Shown: positions 34,053 to 42,306 of the stretch, piece after piece | Layout: each line of letters begins with the position of its first letter | Numbering within the stretch: position 1 is the stretch's first letter | Source of the DNA: Bin5 sp965261695 | GTDB lineage: Bacteria > Chloroflexota > Anaerolineae > Caldilineales > Caldilineaceae | Direction: 5' to 3' | Length of the DNA stretch: 64,000 nucleotides | Assembly (NCBI GenBank): GCA_965261695.1 | Contig: OZ253474.1 | Coordinates: 3,100,001-3,164,000 of the forward strand | Translations under genes and position numbers: made by a program | Notes under the pieces: generated by a model | What the model was told of the DNA's origin: nothing | Database searches by the model: none | The model's input: the letters and a program-made list of their open reading frames with translations, nothing else

Positions 34053-34685
34053 GTGGAAGTGCCAATCAGAAATATGGCCGGTGATGAGACCGGTCAGATA
34101 CAGTTGGAGGATACGGTATTTGCCGCTCCGATCAATCGGGGGCTGATGCACCAGGCGCTGGTGAGGCAGTTGGCGAACGCCCGCACGGGTACGCACAAGA
34201 CCAAGTCTCGCAGCGAAGTGCGCGGGGGTGGTCGCAAGCCGTGGCGTCAGAAGGGTACTGGCCGGGCGCGGCATGGCTCGATCCGTTCTCCGATTTGGGT
34301 GGGCGGCGGCAGGGCGTTCGGACCTAGGCCGCGCAAGTATACGCAGAAGATGCCGAAGAAGATGCGGCGGGCGGCGTTGCGCAGCGCGTTGAGTGTCAAG
34401 GCCGGGTCGGGCCAGATCGTCGTGCTGGAACGGTTGACGATCGAGGCGCCCAAGACCAAGGTTTTTGTGCAGACGCTGGCCGATCTGGGTTTGGACAACG
34501 ATAGTGTGCTCGTCATCCTGCCGGAGCGGGATGTGGCGGTCGAGAAATCGATCAGCAACCTGCCTCAGGCCAAATCGCTTCTCAGCGGCAATCTGAACAT
34601 CCAGGATCTGCTAAGCCACGACATGCTTCTATTGCCGCAGGCCTCGGTCGAATTCATCCACAGCTGGCTGGGCGGTTCGAGTTAG
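34053..34685 (+). CDS. rplD: 50S ribosomal protein L4
   Basis: A 210-residue L4, lining the exit-tunnel constriction and in many bacteria the autogenous regulator of the S10 operon. GTG 34053 is chosen because GGAGG lies 7 nt upstream and the protein then starts MEVPIRNMAGDETG as expected; an earlier in-frame ATG adds residues unlike L4. The tunnel loop is intact: SRSEVRGGGRKPWRQKGTGR (residues ~50-69), then ARHGSIRSPIWVGGG. The C-terminal alpha/beta domain is complete. Confidence 0.97.
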   Translation: MEVPIRNMAGDETGQIQLEDTVFAAPINRGLMHQALVRQLANARTGTHKTKSRSEVRGGGRKPWRQKGTGRARHGSIRSPIWVGGGRAFGPRPRKYTQKMPKKMRRAALRSALSVKAGSGQIVVLERLTIEAPKTKVFVQTLADLGLDNDSVLVILPERDVAVEKSISNLPQAKSLLSGNLNIQDLLSHDMLLLPQASVEFIHSWLGGSS

Positions 34686-34709
34686 CGCCTGAATTTCGAG
34701 GAGAGCTTG

Positions 34710-35000
34710 ATGCACGTTTACGAAGTGATAAAGCGCCCGGTCATTACCGAAAAGTCGTATGACGCGGCCGATTTAGGCAATCAGTACACATTTGAGGTCG
34801 ATACACGGGCCAACAAGCACCAGATTCGCGATGCGGTCGAGACCGCGTTCAAGGTGAGTGTGCTCGGGGTACGGGTGATGATGATGCCGGCCAAGACCGG
34901 AATGCGCGGAAGGCGCAAGGTAGTGCGGAAGTCCCCGTGGAAAAAGGCCGTCGTGACCTTGCAGGAAGGTGACAGCATACAGTTCTTCGAAGGTGTATAA
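34710..35000 (+). CDS. rplW: 50S ribosomal protein L23
   Basis: A 96-residue L23, at the tunnel exit where trigger factor and SRP dock. It begins MHVYEVIKRPVITEKSY, the family signature, and has the ANKHQIRDAVETAFKVSV and VNT-loop region followed by RGRRKVVRKSPWKKAVVTL. The ATG at 34710 has a GAGGAGA ribosome site just upstream, and an adjacent TTG codon is not needed. Spaced 24 bp after rplD. Confidence 0.97.
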   Translation: MHVYEVIKRPVITEKSYDAADLGNQYTFEVDTRANKHQIRDAVETAFKVSVLGVRVMMMPAKTGMRGRRKVVRKSPWKKAVVTLQEGDSIQFFEGV

Positions 35001-35069
35001 CAGTCAAGAGCGGGAAGCGGGAGCGGTTCTTTCTCCTCTTCCATTCGCTTCGAACGGAGATAGATTTTT

Positions 35070-35906
35070 ATGCCTGTAAAGATATATCGCCCCACATCGC
35101 CGGGGCGTCGGGATATGAGCGTCTCGACCTTTGAAACGATTACACACACAAAGCCGGAGCGCACGTTGACCGTTGTGCTGAGCAGGACGGGCGGGCGCAA
35201 CAATCAGGGTCGCATCACTGTGCGGCATCGGGGCGGCGGCCACAAGCGGCGCTACCGCATTATCGACTTCAAGCGGGAGAGATGGGGGGCGCCGGCGCGG
35301 GTTGTGTCGATCGAGTACGACCCCAACCGCAGCGCCCGCATCGCTCTGCTCCGCTATGAAGATGGCGAGAAGCGGTACATCGTAGCGCCGTTGGGTGTGC
35401 AGGTGGGCGACCTGCTGGAATCCGGCCCCGGGGCTGATATTCGGCCCGGCAATTCCCTGCCGATTCGCAATATCCCGCTGGGCACGCAGATTCACAACAT
35501 CGAGTTGTATCCGGGGCGGGGTGCGCAGTTGGTGCGCAGCGCGGGCGTCTCGGCGCAACTGGTCGCAAAGGAGGGGCCGCGTGCGCAGGTGCGACTCCCC
35601 AGCGGCGAGGTGCGTTATATTGAGATGGACTGTCTGGCCACGATTGGACAGGTGTCGAATCCGGATCACAGCAATATCTCGATAGGCAAGGCCGGCCGCC
35701 GCCGCTGGTTGGGCTTCCGGCCGACGGTGCGGGGCGTCGCCATGGATCCTTCATCCCACCCGCACGGAGGGGGGGAGGGGCGTTCGCCGATTGGTATGCC
35801 CGGCCCCAAGACGCCGTGGGGGCAGGCTGCGCTTGGCAAGCGCACCCGGCGCAACAAGCGAACGGGCAAGTATATCATCCGGCGCAGCAGCAAGGGCCGC
35901 AAATAG
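35070..35906 (+). CDS. rplB: 50S ribosomal protein L2
   Basis: A 278-residue L2, essential for subunit association and peptidyl-transferase assembly. Landmarks are the RNA-binding NNQGRITVRHRGGGHKRRYR (in pieces, residues ~47-66), an SH3-like core (LGVQVGDLLESG) and the C-terminal AMDPSSHPHGGGEGRSPIGM region with the conserved functional His (HPHGGGEG, about residue 230). An ACGGAGA site precedes the ATG. Length is standard. Confidence 0.98.
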   Translation: MPVKIYRPTSPGRRDMSVSTFETITHTKPERTLTVVLSRTGGRNNQGRITVRHRGGGHKRRYRIIDFKRERWGAPARVVSIEYDPNRSARIALLRYEDGEKRYIVAPLGVQVGDLLESGPGADIRPGNSLPIRNIPLGTQIHNIELYPGRGAQLVRSAGVSAQLVAKEGPRAQVRLPSGEVRYIEMDCLATIGQVSNPDHSNISIGKAGRRRWLGFRPTVRGVAMDPSSHPHGGGEGRSPIGMPGPKTPWGQAALGKRTRRNKRTGKYIIRRSSKGRK

Positions 35907-35978
35907 TGCATTCGCCCGTTTTTGAGCGCATCCGTGCGCACTTGGAGACGGGCGGGCCGCAGAAGTGGAGGAAATTCG

Positions 35979-36260
35979 ATGGGACGTAGCTTGAAGAAAG
36001 GGCCGTATGTCGAGCCGCGCTTGCTGAAGAAGATCGAAGACATGAACCGGGCCGGCGAACGCAAGGTGCTCAAGACGTGGTCCCGCGCTTCGACGATTTT
36101 TCCGCAGTTTGTCGGTCATACATTGGCGATTCACGACGGTCGCCGCCATGTGCCGATCTATATCACGGAAAATATGGTTGGACACAAGCTGGGCGAGTTC
36201 GCGCCGACGCGATTCTTTCGCGGTCATATCAGGTCGGAACGAAGCACCCGCAGACAGTAG
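35979..36260 (+). CDS. rpsS: 30S ribosomal protein S19
   Basis: A 93-residue S19 of the 30S head. ATG 35979 has GGAGGA 7 nt upstream and gives the canonical start MGRSLKKGPYVEPRLLKKI; a longer upstream frame is not S19-like. The body keeps TWSRASTIFPQFVGHTLAIHDG (in pieces) and the C-terminal VGHKLGEFAPTRFFRGH, which contacts S13. Full length and intact. Confidence 0.97.
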   Translation: MGRSLKKGPYVEPRLLKKIEDMNRAGERKVLKTWSRASTIFPQFVGHTLAIHDGRRHVPIYITENMVGHKLGEFAPTRFFRGHIRSERSTRRQ

Positions 36261-36323
36261 GATATTGGTCTCTAATCGGTTTATGATCTCTTCCTCCATT
36301 CTGGAGATAGAGGAGCGCGTACG

Positions 36324-36668
36324 ATGGAAGTTCGAGCAGTTGCCAAGTATACGGGGATCAGCCCGCAGAAGGCCCGTCTGGTGTTGAACGAGATGCGGGG
36401 ACGCCAGGCAGAAGAGGCATTGACGCTGTTGCAGTTCATGCCGCAGCAGGCAGCGCGGATTGTGGCGAAGACGCTGAAGAGCGCCATCGCCAACGGCGTC
36501 GAAAACTTCGGTCTGGAGTCTGATGAGCTTTACATCAGCAGGATCTATGCTGACCAGGCGCCGAATCGACGCTGGCGGCGCTTTGGCGCGCGCGGACGGT
36601 TCAAGCCGTGGATTCGACGCTCTTCCCACATAACGGTAGTGCTGGAAGAGCGTTTGGGAGACGAGTAG
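36324..36668 (+). CDS. rplV: 50S ribosomal protein L22
   Basis: A 114-residue L22, whose beta hairpin lines the exit tunnel near L4. It has AVAKYTGISPQKARLVLNEM (residues ~4-23), LLQFMPQQAARIVAKTLKSA, and the hairpin YADQAPNRRWRRFGARGRF followed by RRSSHITVVL. Slightly shorter than many homologues but complete at both ends. ATG preceded by GGAGATAGAGGAG. Confidence 0.97.
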   Translation: MEVRAVAKYTGISPQKARLVLNEMRGRQAEEALTLLQFMPQQAARIVAKTLKSAIANGVENFGLESDELYISRIYADQAPNRRWRRFGARGRFKPWIRRSSHITVVLEERLGDE

Positions 36669-36692
36669 CAGGCAAGGGGCAAAGGGGGTCCA

Positions 36693-37367
36693 ATGGGACG
36701 CAAAGTACATCCGACCGGTTTTCGCTTGGGCATTACCAAGGAACACAAGAGCCGATGGTTTGCAACGGGGTATGACTATGTGAATCAGTTGGGCGAGGAT
36801 CGGGAGGTCCGGGCCATGATTCATCGTGATGCGCCGCGAGCAGGTATCAGTCTTATTGAGATCGAGCGCCAGCCCAATCAGGTTCACGTGATCATCAACA
36901 CGGCCAAGCCCGGGATCATCATCGGGCGCAAGGGGGCGAATGTCAATCTGCTGCGGGTGAACTTGCAGGAGTTGACGAACAAGAAGGTCAAGATCGACGT
37001 GCGCGAGATCGACAAGCCGGAGATGGATGCGCAACTTGTCGCCGAAAACGTGGCGGAGCAGCTGGAGCGCCGCATCAGCTGGAAGCGGGCGATGAAACAG
37101 GCGGCTGGGCGGGCGATGCGAATCGGCGCCGATGGCGTCATGATCAAGGTGGCCGGACGTTTGGGCGGCAGCGAGATGGGGCGGGTCGACACCATACGCG
37201 ACGGGCAGGTGCCGCGCCATACGCTGCGGGCGGAGATCGACTACGGCACGGCCGAGGCCAAGACGACATACGGCGTGATCGGGGTAAAGACCTGGGTCTA
37301 TCATGGTGAAGTGTTGCCGGGTGAAGAGTACCATGCCCGCTATGCGGAGATGGCGCTGAGCGAGTAG
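36693..37367 (+). CDS. rpsC: 30S ribosomal protein S3
   Basis: A 224-residue S3, part of the mRNA entry channel and helicase. It starts MGRKVHPTGFRLGITKEHKS, has a KH domain with the IIIGRKGANVNLLR (GxxG) loop near residues 71-84, and the C-terminal domain with GRLGGSEMGRVDTIRDGQVP (in pieces) and ETTYGVIGVKTW-like sequence. No C-terminal extension is present. AAAGGGGG precedes the ATG. Confidence 0.98.
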   Translation: MGRKVHPTGFRLGITKEHKSRWFATGYDYVNQLGEDREVRAMIHRDAPRAGISLIEIERQPNQVHVIINTAKPGIIIGRKGANVNLLRVNLQELTNKKVKIDVREIDKPEMDAQLVAENVAEQLERRISWKRAMKQAAGRAMRIGADGVMIKVAGRLGGSEMGRVDTIRDGQVPRHTLRAEIDYGTAEAKTTYGVIGVKTWVYHGEVLPGEEYHARYAEMALSE

Positions 37368-37425
37368 ACGCTCCTGTTCAGCAGGGGCGGTGGCAGGATT
37401 CAGAACGCGGGATGGAGAGCAGACT

Positions 37426-37839
37426 ATGTTGATGCCAAAACGAGTAAAGTTTCGTAAGATGCACCGCGGCCGGATGCGCGGCATCGCGGCTCGCGGCAAT
37501 CGGATCGATTTTGGCACGTTCGGGTTACAGGCGACGGAGCCGTCTTGGGTGACGAGCCGACAGATCGAAGCGGCCCGCCGTGCGGTTGTCCGATATGTGC
37601 GGCGCGGCGGCAAGCTGTGGATCCGCATTTTCCCGGATAAACCGGTGACAATGCGGGCGGCGGAGACGCGGATGGGTTCCGGCAAGGGCAATGTCGATCA
37701 TTGGGTGGCGGTCGTGAAGCCGGGGCGAGTCATGTTTGAGATCGCCGGTGTAGATGAAGAGCATGCGCGCGAGGCATTCCGCCTGGCCGCGCACAAGCTG
37801 CCAATGGGCACTCAGTTCGTCGCCCGACAGGACTTCTGA
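37426..37839 (+). CDS. rplP: 50S ribosomal protein L16
   Basis: A 137-residue L16, which contacts the A-site tRNA elbow. The ATG at 37426 gives the expected MLMPKRVKFRKMHRGRMRG; the upstream in-frame start adds unrelated residues. Conserved parts include NRIDFGTFGLQATEPSW, RRGGKLWIRIFPDKPVT and AETRMGSGKGNVDHWVAVV (in pieces). The loop Arg region that is hydroxylated in some bacteria is conserved. Confidence 0.97.
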   Translation: MLMPKRVKFRKMHRGRMRGIAARGNRIDFGTFGLQATEPSWVTSRQIEAARRAVVRYVRRGGKLWIRIFPDKPVTMRAAETRMGSGKGNVDHWVAVVKPGRVMFEIAGVDEEHAREAFRLAAHKLPMGTQFVARQDF

Positions 37840-37871
37840 CGCCAAGAGGTCCAGGCGAGGAGGGATAAGAG

Positions 37872-38081
37872 ATGAAAGCACATGAGCTACGCCCGCTGAC
37901 GGCAAGTGAACTATACAGCCGATTGGATGAAGGGTATCAGGAACTGTTCAACCTGCGCTTTCACAAAGCGACCGGACAGTTGACAAATACGGCACGCAAG
38001 GGTAAGGTCCGCCGAGAGATCGCTCGCATCAAGACGATCCTGCGCGAGCGGGAATTGCTGGCTGAAGAGAACGAGGAGTAG
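37872..38081 (+). CDS. rpmC: 50S ribosomal protein L29
   Basis: A 69-residue helical-hairpin protein near the tunnel exit. It starts MKAHELRPLTASELYSRLDE, with ELFNLRFHKATGQLTNTARK in the second helix and a final RREIARIKTILRERE helix, all typical of L29. It ends with an acidic AEENEE tail. The ATG has GAGGAGGGAT upstream, and the next gene begins 5 bp after its stop. Confidence 0.95.
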   Translation: MKAHELRPLTASELYSRLDEGYQELFNLRFHKATGQLTNTARKGKVRREIARIKTILRERELLAEENEE

Positions 38082-38086
38082 GGGAC

Positions 38087-38344
38087 ATGCGCGAACGAAG
38101 ACGGGAACTGGTTGGCGTCGTCACAAGCGACAAGATGGACAAAACTGTGGTTGTCGAAGTGGAGCGGGTCGCGCGCCATGCTCTGTATGGAAAGGTTGTG
38201 AAGACACACAAGAAGTACAAGGTTCACGATGCTGACAATGCCTGTCTAGTCGGAGATAAAGTCCAAATCCGAGAATGCCGGCCGATCAGTAAGCACAAGA
38301 AGTTTTTTGTCGAAAAGATTCTTAACCGTGCGGTCGTTGTTTGA
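38087..38344 (+). CDS. rpsQ: 30S ribosomal protein S17
   Basis: An 85-residue OB-fold protein that binds 16S rRNA early in assembly. It begins MRERRRELVGVVTSDKMDKT and has the VVVEVERVARHALYGKVVK strand pair, HKKYKVHDADNACLVGDKV (in pieces) and CRPISKHKKFFVEKIL. The sequence is complete. Its start lies only 5 bp after rpmC, which suggests translational coupling; GAGGAG in the end of rpmC acts as ribosome site. Confidence 0.97.
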   Translation: MRERRRELVGVVTSDKMDKTVVVEVERVARHALYGKVVKTHKKYKVHDADNACLVGDKVQIRECRPISKHKKFFVEKILNRAVVV

Positions 38345-38380
38345 GACGAAGCGCGCCGGCACGAGACGAGGTATGGAGCT

Positions 38381-38749
38381 ATGATCCAGCAAGAGAGTCG
38401 CCTGCGGGTTGCTGATAATACGGGCGCAAAAGAGTTGTTGACGATTCGAGTCCGCGGGGGAAGCAAGCGCCGTTACGGTGGGATTGGCGACGTGATTGTG
38501 GCGACGGTCAAATCCTCCAGCCCGACGGCGTCGGTCAAGAAGGGCGAGATTGTCAGGGCGGTCATCGTGCGCACGCGGCGTCCGGTGCGGCGCAAAGACG
38601 GGAGTTACATTCGTTTCGATGAGAATGCCGCTGTTCTTATCGATGACAACCGCAATCCACGCGGCACTCGCATTTTTGGCCCGGTTGCGCGGGAGTTGCG
38701 GGACCATGGGTACATGAAGATCGTATCTTTGGCTCCGGAGGTGCTCTGA
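38381..38749 (+). CDS. rplN: 50S ribosomal protein L14
   Basis: A 122-residue L14, at the subunit interface. It begins MIQQESRLRVADNTGAKELL, contains the GDVIVATVKSSSPTASVKKG strand region (in pieces), VVRTRRPVRRKDGSYIRFDE-like residues and ends NPRGTRIFGPVARELRD with LAPEVL. This is the standard length for bacteria. An ACGAGGTATGGAGCT stretch precedes the ATG. Confidence 0.98.
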   Translation: MIQQESRLRVADNTGAKELLTIRVRGGSKRRYGGIGDVIVATVKSSSPTASVKKGEIVRAVIVRTRRPVRRKDGSYIRFDENAAVLIDDNRNPRGTRIFGPVARELRDHGYMKIVSLAPEVL

Positions 38750-38816
38750 CGAGGGCCTATGTGGATATGCCACGAGCCGGTGGACGGCGTCGTTCATGTT
38801 GTCAGGAGATGAGGGA

Positions 38817-39176
38817 ATGAGCGTAAAGGTCAAGAAGGGCGATCTTGTCGAGGTGATCGCCGGCAATGATAAAGGCCACCGCGGTGAAGTGCAGAGCGTG
38901 ATTCGCAAGAAGGACAAGAAGGGCCGCTTCGACCCCAATCGGGTCTATGTCGTTGTCGCGGGCGCGAATTTTGTGACGAAACACCAGCGCCGCAGCCCGA
39001 CAGTGCGTACGCAGACCGGACGCATCGAACTGGAGGCGCCGGTCCACATCAGCAATGTGGCGCTGGTGGGCACGAACGACGAACCGACCCGCGCCGGCTT
39101 TCGGTTGGAGGGCGAGGACAAGATCCGGTTTGATCGGCGTACCAATACGCCTCTGCCGACACCGAGCGAGAGTTAG
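38817..39176 (+). CDS. rplX: 50S ribosomal protein L24
   Basis: A 119-residue L24, an assembly initiator at the exit tunnel. ATG 38817 gives the expected MSVKVKKGDLVEVIAGNDKG with the KOW motif; an upstream in-frame TTG is rejected. VKKHQRR-like FVTKHQRRSPT and GRIELEAPVHISNVAL follow. The C-terminus is about 10 residues longer than usual and ends in a proline- and threonine-containing tail. GGAGATGAGGG serves as ribosome site. Confidence 0.96.
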   Translation: MSVKVKKGDLVEVIAGNDKGHRGEVQSVIRKKDKKGRFDPNRVYVVVAGANFVTKHQRRSPTVRTQTGRIELEAPVHISNVALVGTNDEPTRAGFRLEGEDKIRFDRRTNTPLPTPSES

Positions 39177-39243
39177 TTCATCCGAGAGATTGATGACCGG
39201 ATGTCGCGCTGCGCGATAACTGGGGGCGAGGAGTGAAGAGCTA

Positions 39244-39816
39244 ATGAGTGAATCGAACGGAATGCCGGCGCAGAAGCCGCGGTTAAAGGAACGTTTTGAC
39301 AACGAGATTGCCCCGGCGCTGATGACGGAATTCGGTTATACCAACATCATGCAGGTGCCCCGGGTCGAGAAGATCAGCATGAACATCGGCATGGGAGAGG
39401 CGATCACGGACGGCAAGACGATTGAACGCGCCAGCCATGATCTGACGATTATCACCGGACAGAGGCCGATTGTGACGCGGGCGCGCAGGTCGATTGCGAC
39501 GTTCAAGCTGCGGGAAGGGATGCCCATCGGCGTGAAAGTTACGCTGCGGGGCCGGCGGATGTGGGATTTTCTGGACCGCCTGATCAGTATCGCCCTGCCG
39601 GCGCAACGTGATTTCCGCGGCATCTCGCCGGATTCGTTCGATGGGCGCGGCAACTACAGCCTGGGCCTGCGCGAGCAGCTGGTTTTCCCTGAGATCGACT
39701 ACGATGAGATCGACAAGGTTCGGGGCATGGAAATAACGATTGTTACGTCTGCGGGAACTGATGAAGAGGGGCGGCGGCTCCTGGCAATGATGGACATGCC
39801 GTTCCAGCGGCGTTAG
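39244..39816 (+). CDS. rplE: 50S ribosomal protein L5
   Basis: A 190-residue L5, which binds 5S rRNA and contacts the P-site tRNA. The N-terminus (MSESNGMPAQKPRLKERFDN) is slightly extended. Conserved parts are NIMQVPRVEKISMNIGMGEA (residues ~34-53), GQRPIVTRARRSIATFKLRE, KVTLRGRRMWDFLDRLIS and FPEIDYDEIDKVRGMEITIV (in pieces). GGGGCGAGGAG lies upstream of the ATG. It is full length. Confidence 0.97.
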   Translation: MSESNGMPAQKPRLKERFDNEIAPALMTEFGYTNIMQVPRVEKISMNIGMGEAITDGKTIERASHDLTIITGQRPIVTRARRSIATFKLREGMPIGVKVTLRGRRMWDFLDRLISIALPAQRDFRGISPDSFDGRGNYSLGLREQLVFPEIDYDEIDKVRGMEITIVTSAGTDEEGRRLLAMMDMPFQRR

Positions 39817-39853
39817 AAAGTTTGGCTAGGAATGACGAAGGAGAAGACGGTCT

Positions 39854-40036
39854 GTGGCTAAGAAAAGTATTGTCTCGCGGGAGTCCAAGCGGAAGTACGA
39901 AGTGCGGGTGCGGAACCGGTGTGCCAAGTGTGGTCGTCCGCGGGCGTATATGCGCCGTTTTGGCCTTTGCCGCATCTGTTTTCGCCGTGAAGCCCTGTTG
40001 GGCAATCTGCCAGGTGTTGTCAAGTCCAGTTGGTAG
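39854..40036 (+). CDS. rpsN: 30S ribosomal protein S14, zinc-binding type
   Basis: A 60-residue S14 of the short zinc-binding (C+) type. It starts at GTG (AKKSIVSRESKRKYEVRVRN follows) and has the four-cysteine ribbon CAKC and CRIC around residues 23-43, within GRPRAYMRRFGLCRICFR. It ends LLGNLPGVVKSSW, the exact family terminus. AAGGAG lies upstream. The zinc type agrees with the zinc forms of S4 and L36 in this cluster. Confidence 0.97.
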   Translation: MAKKSIVSRESKRKYEVRVRNRCAKCGRPRAYMRRFGLCRICFRREALLGNLPGVVKSSW

Positions 40037-40114
40037 GGGTACCGACTACAGCGCTGCGGCCGCGTTCGTTGGCGGCGGCGGTTGCGCTGCAATAAACAAG
40101 AGGAAGTATTGGTT

Positions 40115-40510
40115 ATGATGACAGATCCAATTGCGGACTTTCTGACGCGGGTCCGCAACTCGTCAAATTCCAGGCATCGGCGTGCTGTGATGCCCAGTTC
40201 CAAGACGAAAGTCGCGCTCGCCAAAGTGCTTGCCGAGGAGGGCTTCATCAGCGGATATTCGGTGACGGGCGAAGAGGCCCGGCCGAATCTGCTCATCGGT
40301 ATGAAGTATACCGACAAAGGGCAACCGGTGATCACCGGGATTGAGCGTGTGAGCCGGCCGGGCCGGCGGGAGTACACGGGCTTTCGTAACATCCCCCTGG
40401 TGCGTAGTGGACTGGGTATAAACATTGTCTCTACGCCGAACGGCGTCATGAGCGGAAGCCAGGCCCGTCGTGAGCAGGTCGGCGGCGAGATTATGTGCAA
40501 CGTTTGGTAG
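40115..40510 (+). CDS. rpsH: 30S ribosomal protein S8
   Basis: A 131-residue S8, a 16S rRNA-binding platform protein and in many bacteria the repressor of the spc operon. ATG 40115 gives MMTDPIADFLTRVRNSSNSR and has GAGGAAG upstream; the longer frame before it is not S8-like. The C-terminal signature GLGINIVSTPNGVMSGSQAR followed by GGEIMCNVW is intact. Confidence 0.97.
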   Translation: MMTDPIADFLTRVRNSSNSRHRRAVMPSSKTKVALAKVLAEEGFISGYSVTGEEARPNLLIGMKYTDKGQPVITGIERVSRPGRREYTGFRNIPLVRSGLGINIVSTPNGVMSGSQARREQVGGEIMCNVW

Positions 40511-40525
40511 TGTGGGGAGGAAAAC

Positions 40526-41086
40526 ATGTCTCGAATCGGGAAGATGCCGGTTCCTTTGCCTGCCAGTGTGACGGTTGACATTGTGCCGGGCAACTTCGTA
40601 ACGGTGAAAGGCCCGAAAGGGGAACTCAGTCAGAGATTCAATCGGGATATGACGATTTCGAGAGATAATGGCGAAATCGTCGTAACCCGGCCTACCGAGC
40701 AGCGCCATCACCGCGCCCTGCACGGTCTGACCAGGGCATTGCTCAACAATATGGTGGTGGGTGTTACGGACGGGTTCAAGCGGGTTCTGGAGATTCACGG
40801 TGTCGGTTACCGCGCCCAGCACGATGGGCAGAACCTGGTCTTGCAGATCGGAAAAAGTCATCCTGTGGAGTATGCGCCGCCCAGCGCGGATGTAACGTTT
40901 GAGGTATCGCGGGATGGTCGGACGGTCACGATTTCCGGAATCAACAAGCAGCAGATCGGCGAGCTGGCCGCGAGGATACGCAAAGAGCGCCCGCCGGAGC
41001 CGTACAAGGGCAAGGGCATCCGCTATCAGGGCGAGTATGTGCGTTCGAAGGCTGGCAAAGCCGGCGCCGGCGCGATTGGGGCATAG
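40526..41086 (+). CDS. rplF: 50S ribosomal protein L6
   Basis: A 186-residue L6 with its two repeated domains, located near the sarcin-ricin loop and factor-binding site. It starts MSRIGKMPVPLPASVTVDI, has KGPKGELSQRFN in the first domain, and GVGYRAQHDGQNLVLQIGKS (in pieces) with IRKERPPEPYKGKGIRYQGE in the second. The KPPEPYKGKGI signature is intact. GGGGAGGAAAAC precedes the ATG. Confidence 0.98.
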   Translation: MSRIGKMPVPLPASVTVDIVPGNFVTVKGPKGELSQRFNRDMTISRDNGEIVVTRPTEQRHHRALHGLTRALLNNMVVGVTDGFKRVLEIHGVGYRAQHDGQNLVLQIGKSHPVEYAPPSADVTFEVSRDGRTVTISGINKQQIGELAARIRKERPPEPYKGKGIRYQGEYVRSKAGKAGAGAIGA

Positions 41087-41107
41087 CTGCGCGAGGGATA
41101 ATGAATT

Positions 41108-41473
41108 ATGGCAAGAGAGACACGAACGAAAGCGCGCAAACGTCGACATATGCGGGTGCGACGCAAGGTTTCCGGCACGGCGGCGCGGCCGCGGCTGAAC
41201 GTATTTCGCAGCCTGAACAACATTAGCGTTCAGGTGATCGACGATCAGGCCGGACATACGCTTGTGTCCGCTTCGACATTGGAGGCCGATTTGCAAGAGA
41301 GTCTGGCCGAAAAGCTGAAGGTGGAGCAGGCGAAGGAGATCGGCAAAATCATTGCGGCGCGGGCCAAGGAGGCCGGTATCGAGCAGGTGGTCTTCGACCG
41401 CGGCGGATACCGCTATCATGGTCGCGTGAAGGCTGTGGCCGATGGCAGTCGCGAGGGCGGTCTCGTCTTCTAA
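41108..41473 (+). CDS. rplR: 50S ribosomal protein L18
   Basis: A 121-residue L18, which binds 5S rRNA together with L5. The basic N-terminus MARETRTKARKRRHMRVRRK is followed by RPRLNVFRSLNNISVQVIDD (in pieces), the alpha/beta core with AAR-type helix (GKIIAARAKEAGIEQVVFDR) and GRVKAVADGSREGGLVF at the C-terminus. Both ends are intact and the length is typical. Confidence 0.97.
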   Translation: MARETRTKARKRRHMRVRRKVSGTAARPRLNVFRSLNNISVQVIDDQAGHTLVSASTLEADLQESLAEKLKVEQAKEIGKIIAARAKEAGIEQVVFDRGGYRYHGRVKAVADGSREGGLVF

Positions 41474-41494
41474 TCAGAGCAAGGAGAATATGAT

Positions 41495-42037
41495 ATGGCA
41501 CGTCGAGATCGTCGCCGGGGCCGCGAGCAGGATGAAGAAAAAGACGAACTGGATGAGAAGGTCGTACATATTGCCCGCACGGCAAAGGTGGTGAAAGGTG
41601 GACGCCGCTTTGCCTTTCGCGCGGTGGTTGTCGTTGGAGATAACAACGGGCGAGTCGGCGTTGGCGTCGGCAAAGCGCGTGAGGTGCCGGATGCCATCCG
41701 CAAGGCGAGTGAGACCGCGCGCAAGACAATGCTGGCGGTGAACCTGCTCGGCACGACGATTCCCCATGCGAGCCAGGCCCGGTTTGGCGCCGGCGAGGTG
41801 CTATTGAAACCGGCAAGCCCTGGCACCGGTGTGATTGCCGGCGGCGGTGTGCGCGCTGTGGTCGAGGCCGCGGGCGTCAAGGACATCTTGTCCAAGTCGC
41901 TCGGGAGCGACAATATCTTGAATGTCGTGCAGGCGACATTTAAGTCGTTGAAGCAGTTGCAAGATTATAAGGTCGAGGCGCAACGACGGGGGGTCGATCC
42001 CGAAAAACTGCGCCCCTTCTGGTATCGGGAAGATTAG
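41495..42037 (+). CDS. rpsE: 30S ribosomal protein S5
   Basis: A 180-residue S5 of the decoding region. After an acidic-basic N-terminus (REQDEEKDELDEKVVHIAR) come the dsRNA-binding strand VVKGGRRFAFRAVVVVGD, GRVGVGVGKAREVPDAIRKA (in pieces) and the C-terminal GTGVIAGGGVRAVVEAAGV with DILSKSLGSDN. All family landmarks are present. AAGGAG precedes the ATG; rpmD starts 4 bp after the stop. Confidence 0.98.
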   Translation: MARRDRRRGREQDEEKDELDEKVVHIARTAKVVKGGRRFAFRAVVVVGDNNGRVGVGVGKAREVPDAIRKASETARKTMLAVNLLGTTIPHASQARFGAGEVLLKPASPGTGVIAGGGVRAVVEAAGVKDILSKSLGSDNILNVVQATFKSLKQLQDYKVEAQRRGVDPEKLRPFWYRED

Positions 42038-42041
42038 TCCC

Positions 42042-42233
42042 ATGGATAAGACGATTACGGTGAAACTGACAAAAAGCCCCATTGGTTACAGCAAACGCCA
42101 GAAGGCGACGGTGCAGGCGTTGGGTCTGCGCAAGATGAACCAGACCGTCGAAAAGGACGACAGTCCGACGGTTCGGGGCATGATCGCCAAGGTCTCGCAC
42201 CTGGTTGAGGTGGTGGAAGAGGCTGAGGCGTGA
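42042..42233 (+). CDS. rpmD: 50S ribosomal protein L30
   Basis: A 63-residue L30. It begins MDKTITVKLTKSPIGYSKRQ and continues KATVQALGLRKMNQTVEKDD and SPTVRGMIAKVSHLVEV, the standard L30 sequence, with a short acidic end. The start lies 4 bp after rpsE, so translation is probably coupled; GGGAAGATTAG is a weak ribosome site. Confidence 0.96.
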   Translation: MDKTITVKLTKSPIGYSKRQKATVQALGLRKMNQTVEKDDSPTVRGMIAKVSHLVEVVEEAEA

Positions 42234-42306
42234 GCGCAAAGACGAGGCGGCGCGGGACTGTTGTAAGCGGTCGCGGCCTTTCCCATTTGGCTGGAGTATA
42301 CGGAAT

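Noticed and set aside
35751..37691. 646-codon reverse-strand frame across rplB-rplP
   Set aside because: Antisense to five ribosomal protein genes that are clearly real.
40163..41419. 418-codon reverse-strand frame across rpsH-rplR
   Set aside because: Antisense to rpsH, rplF and rplR.
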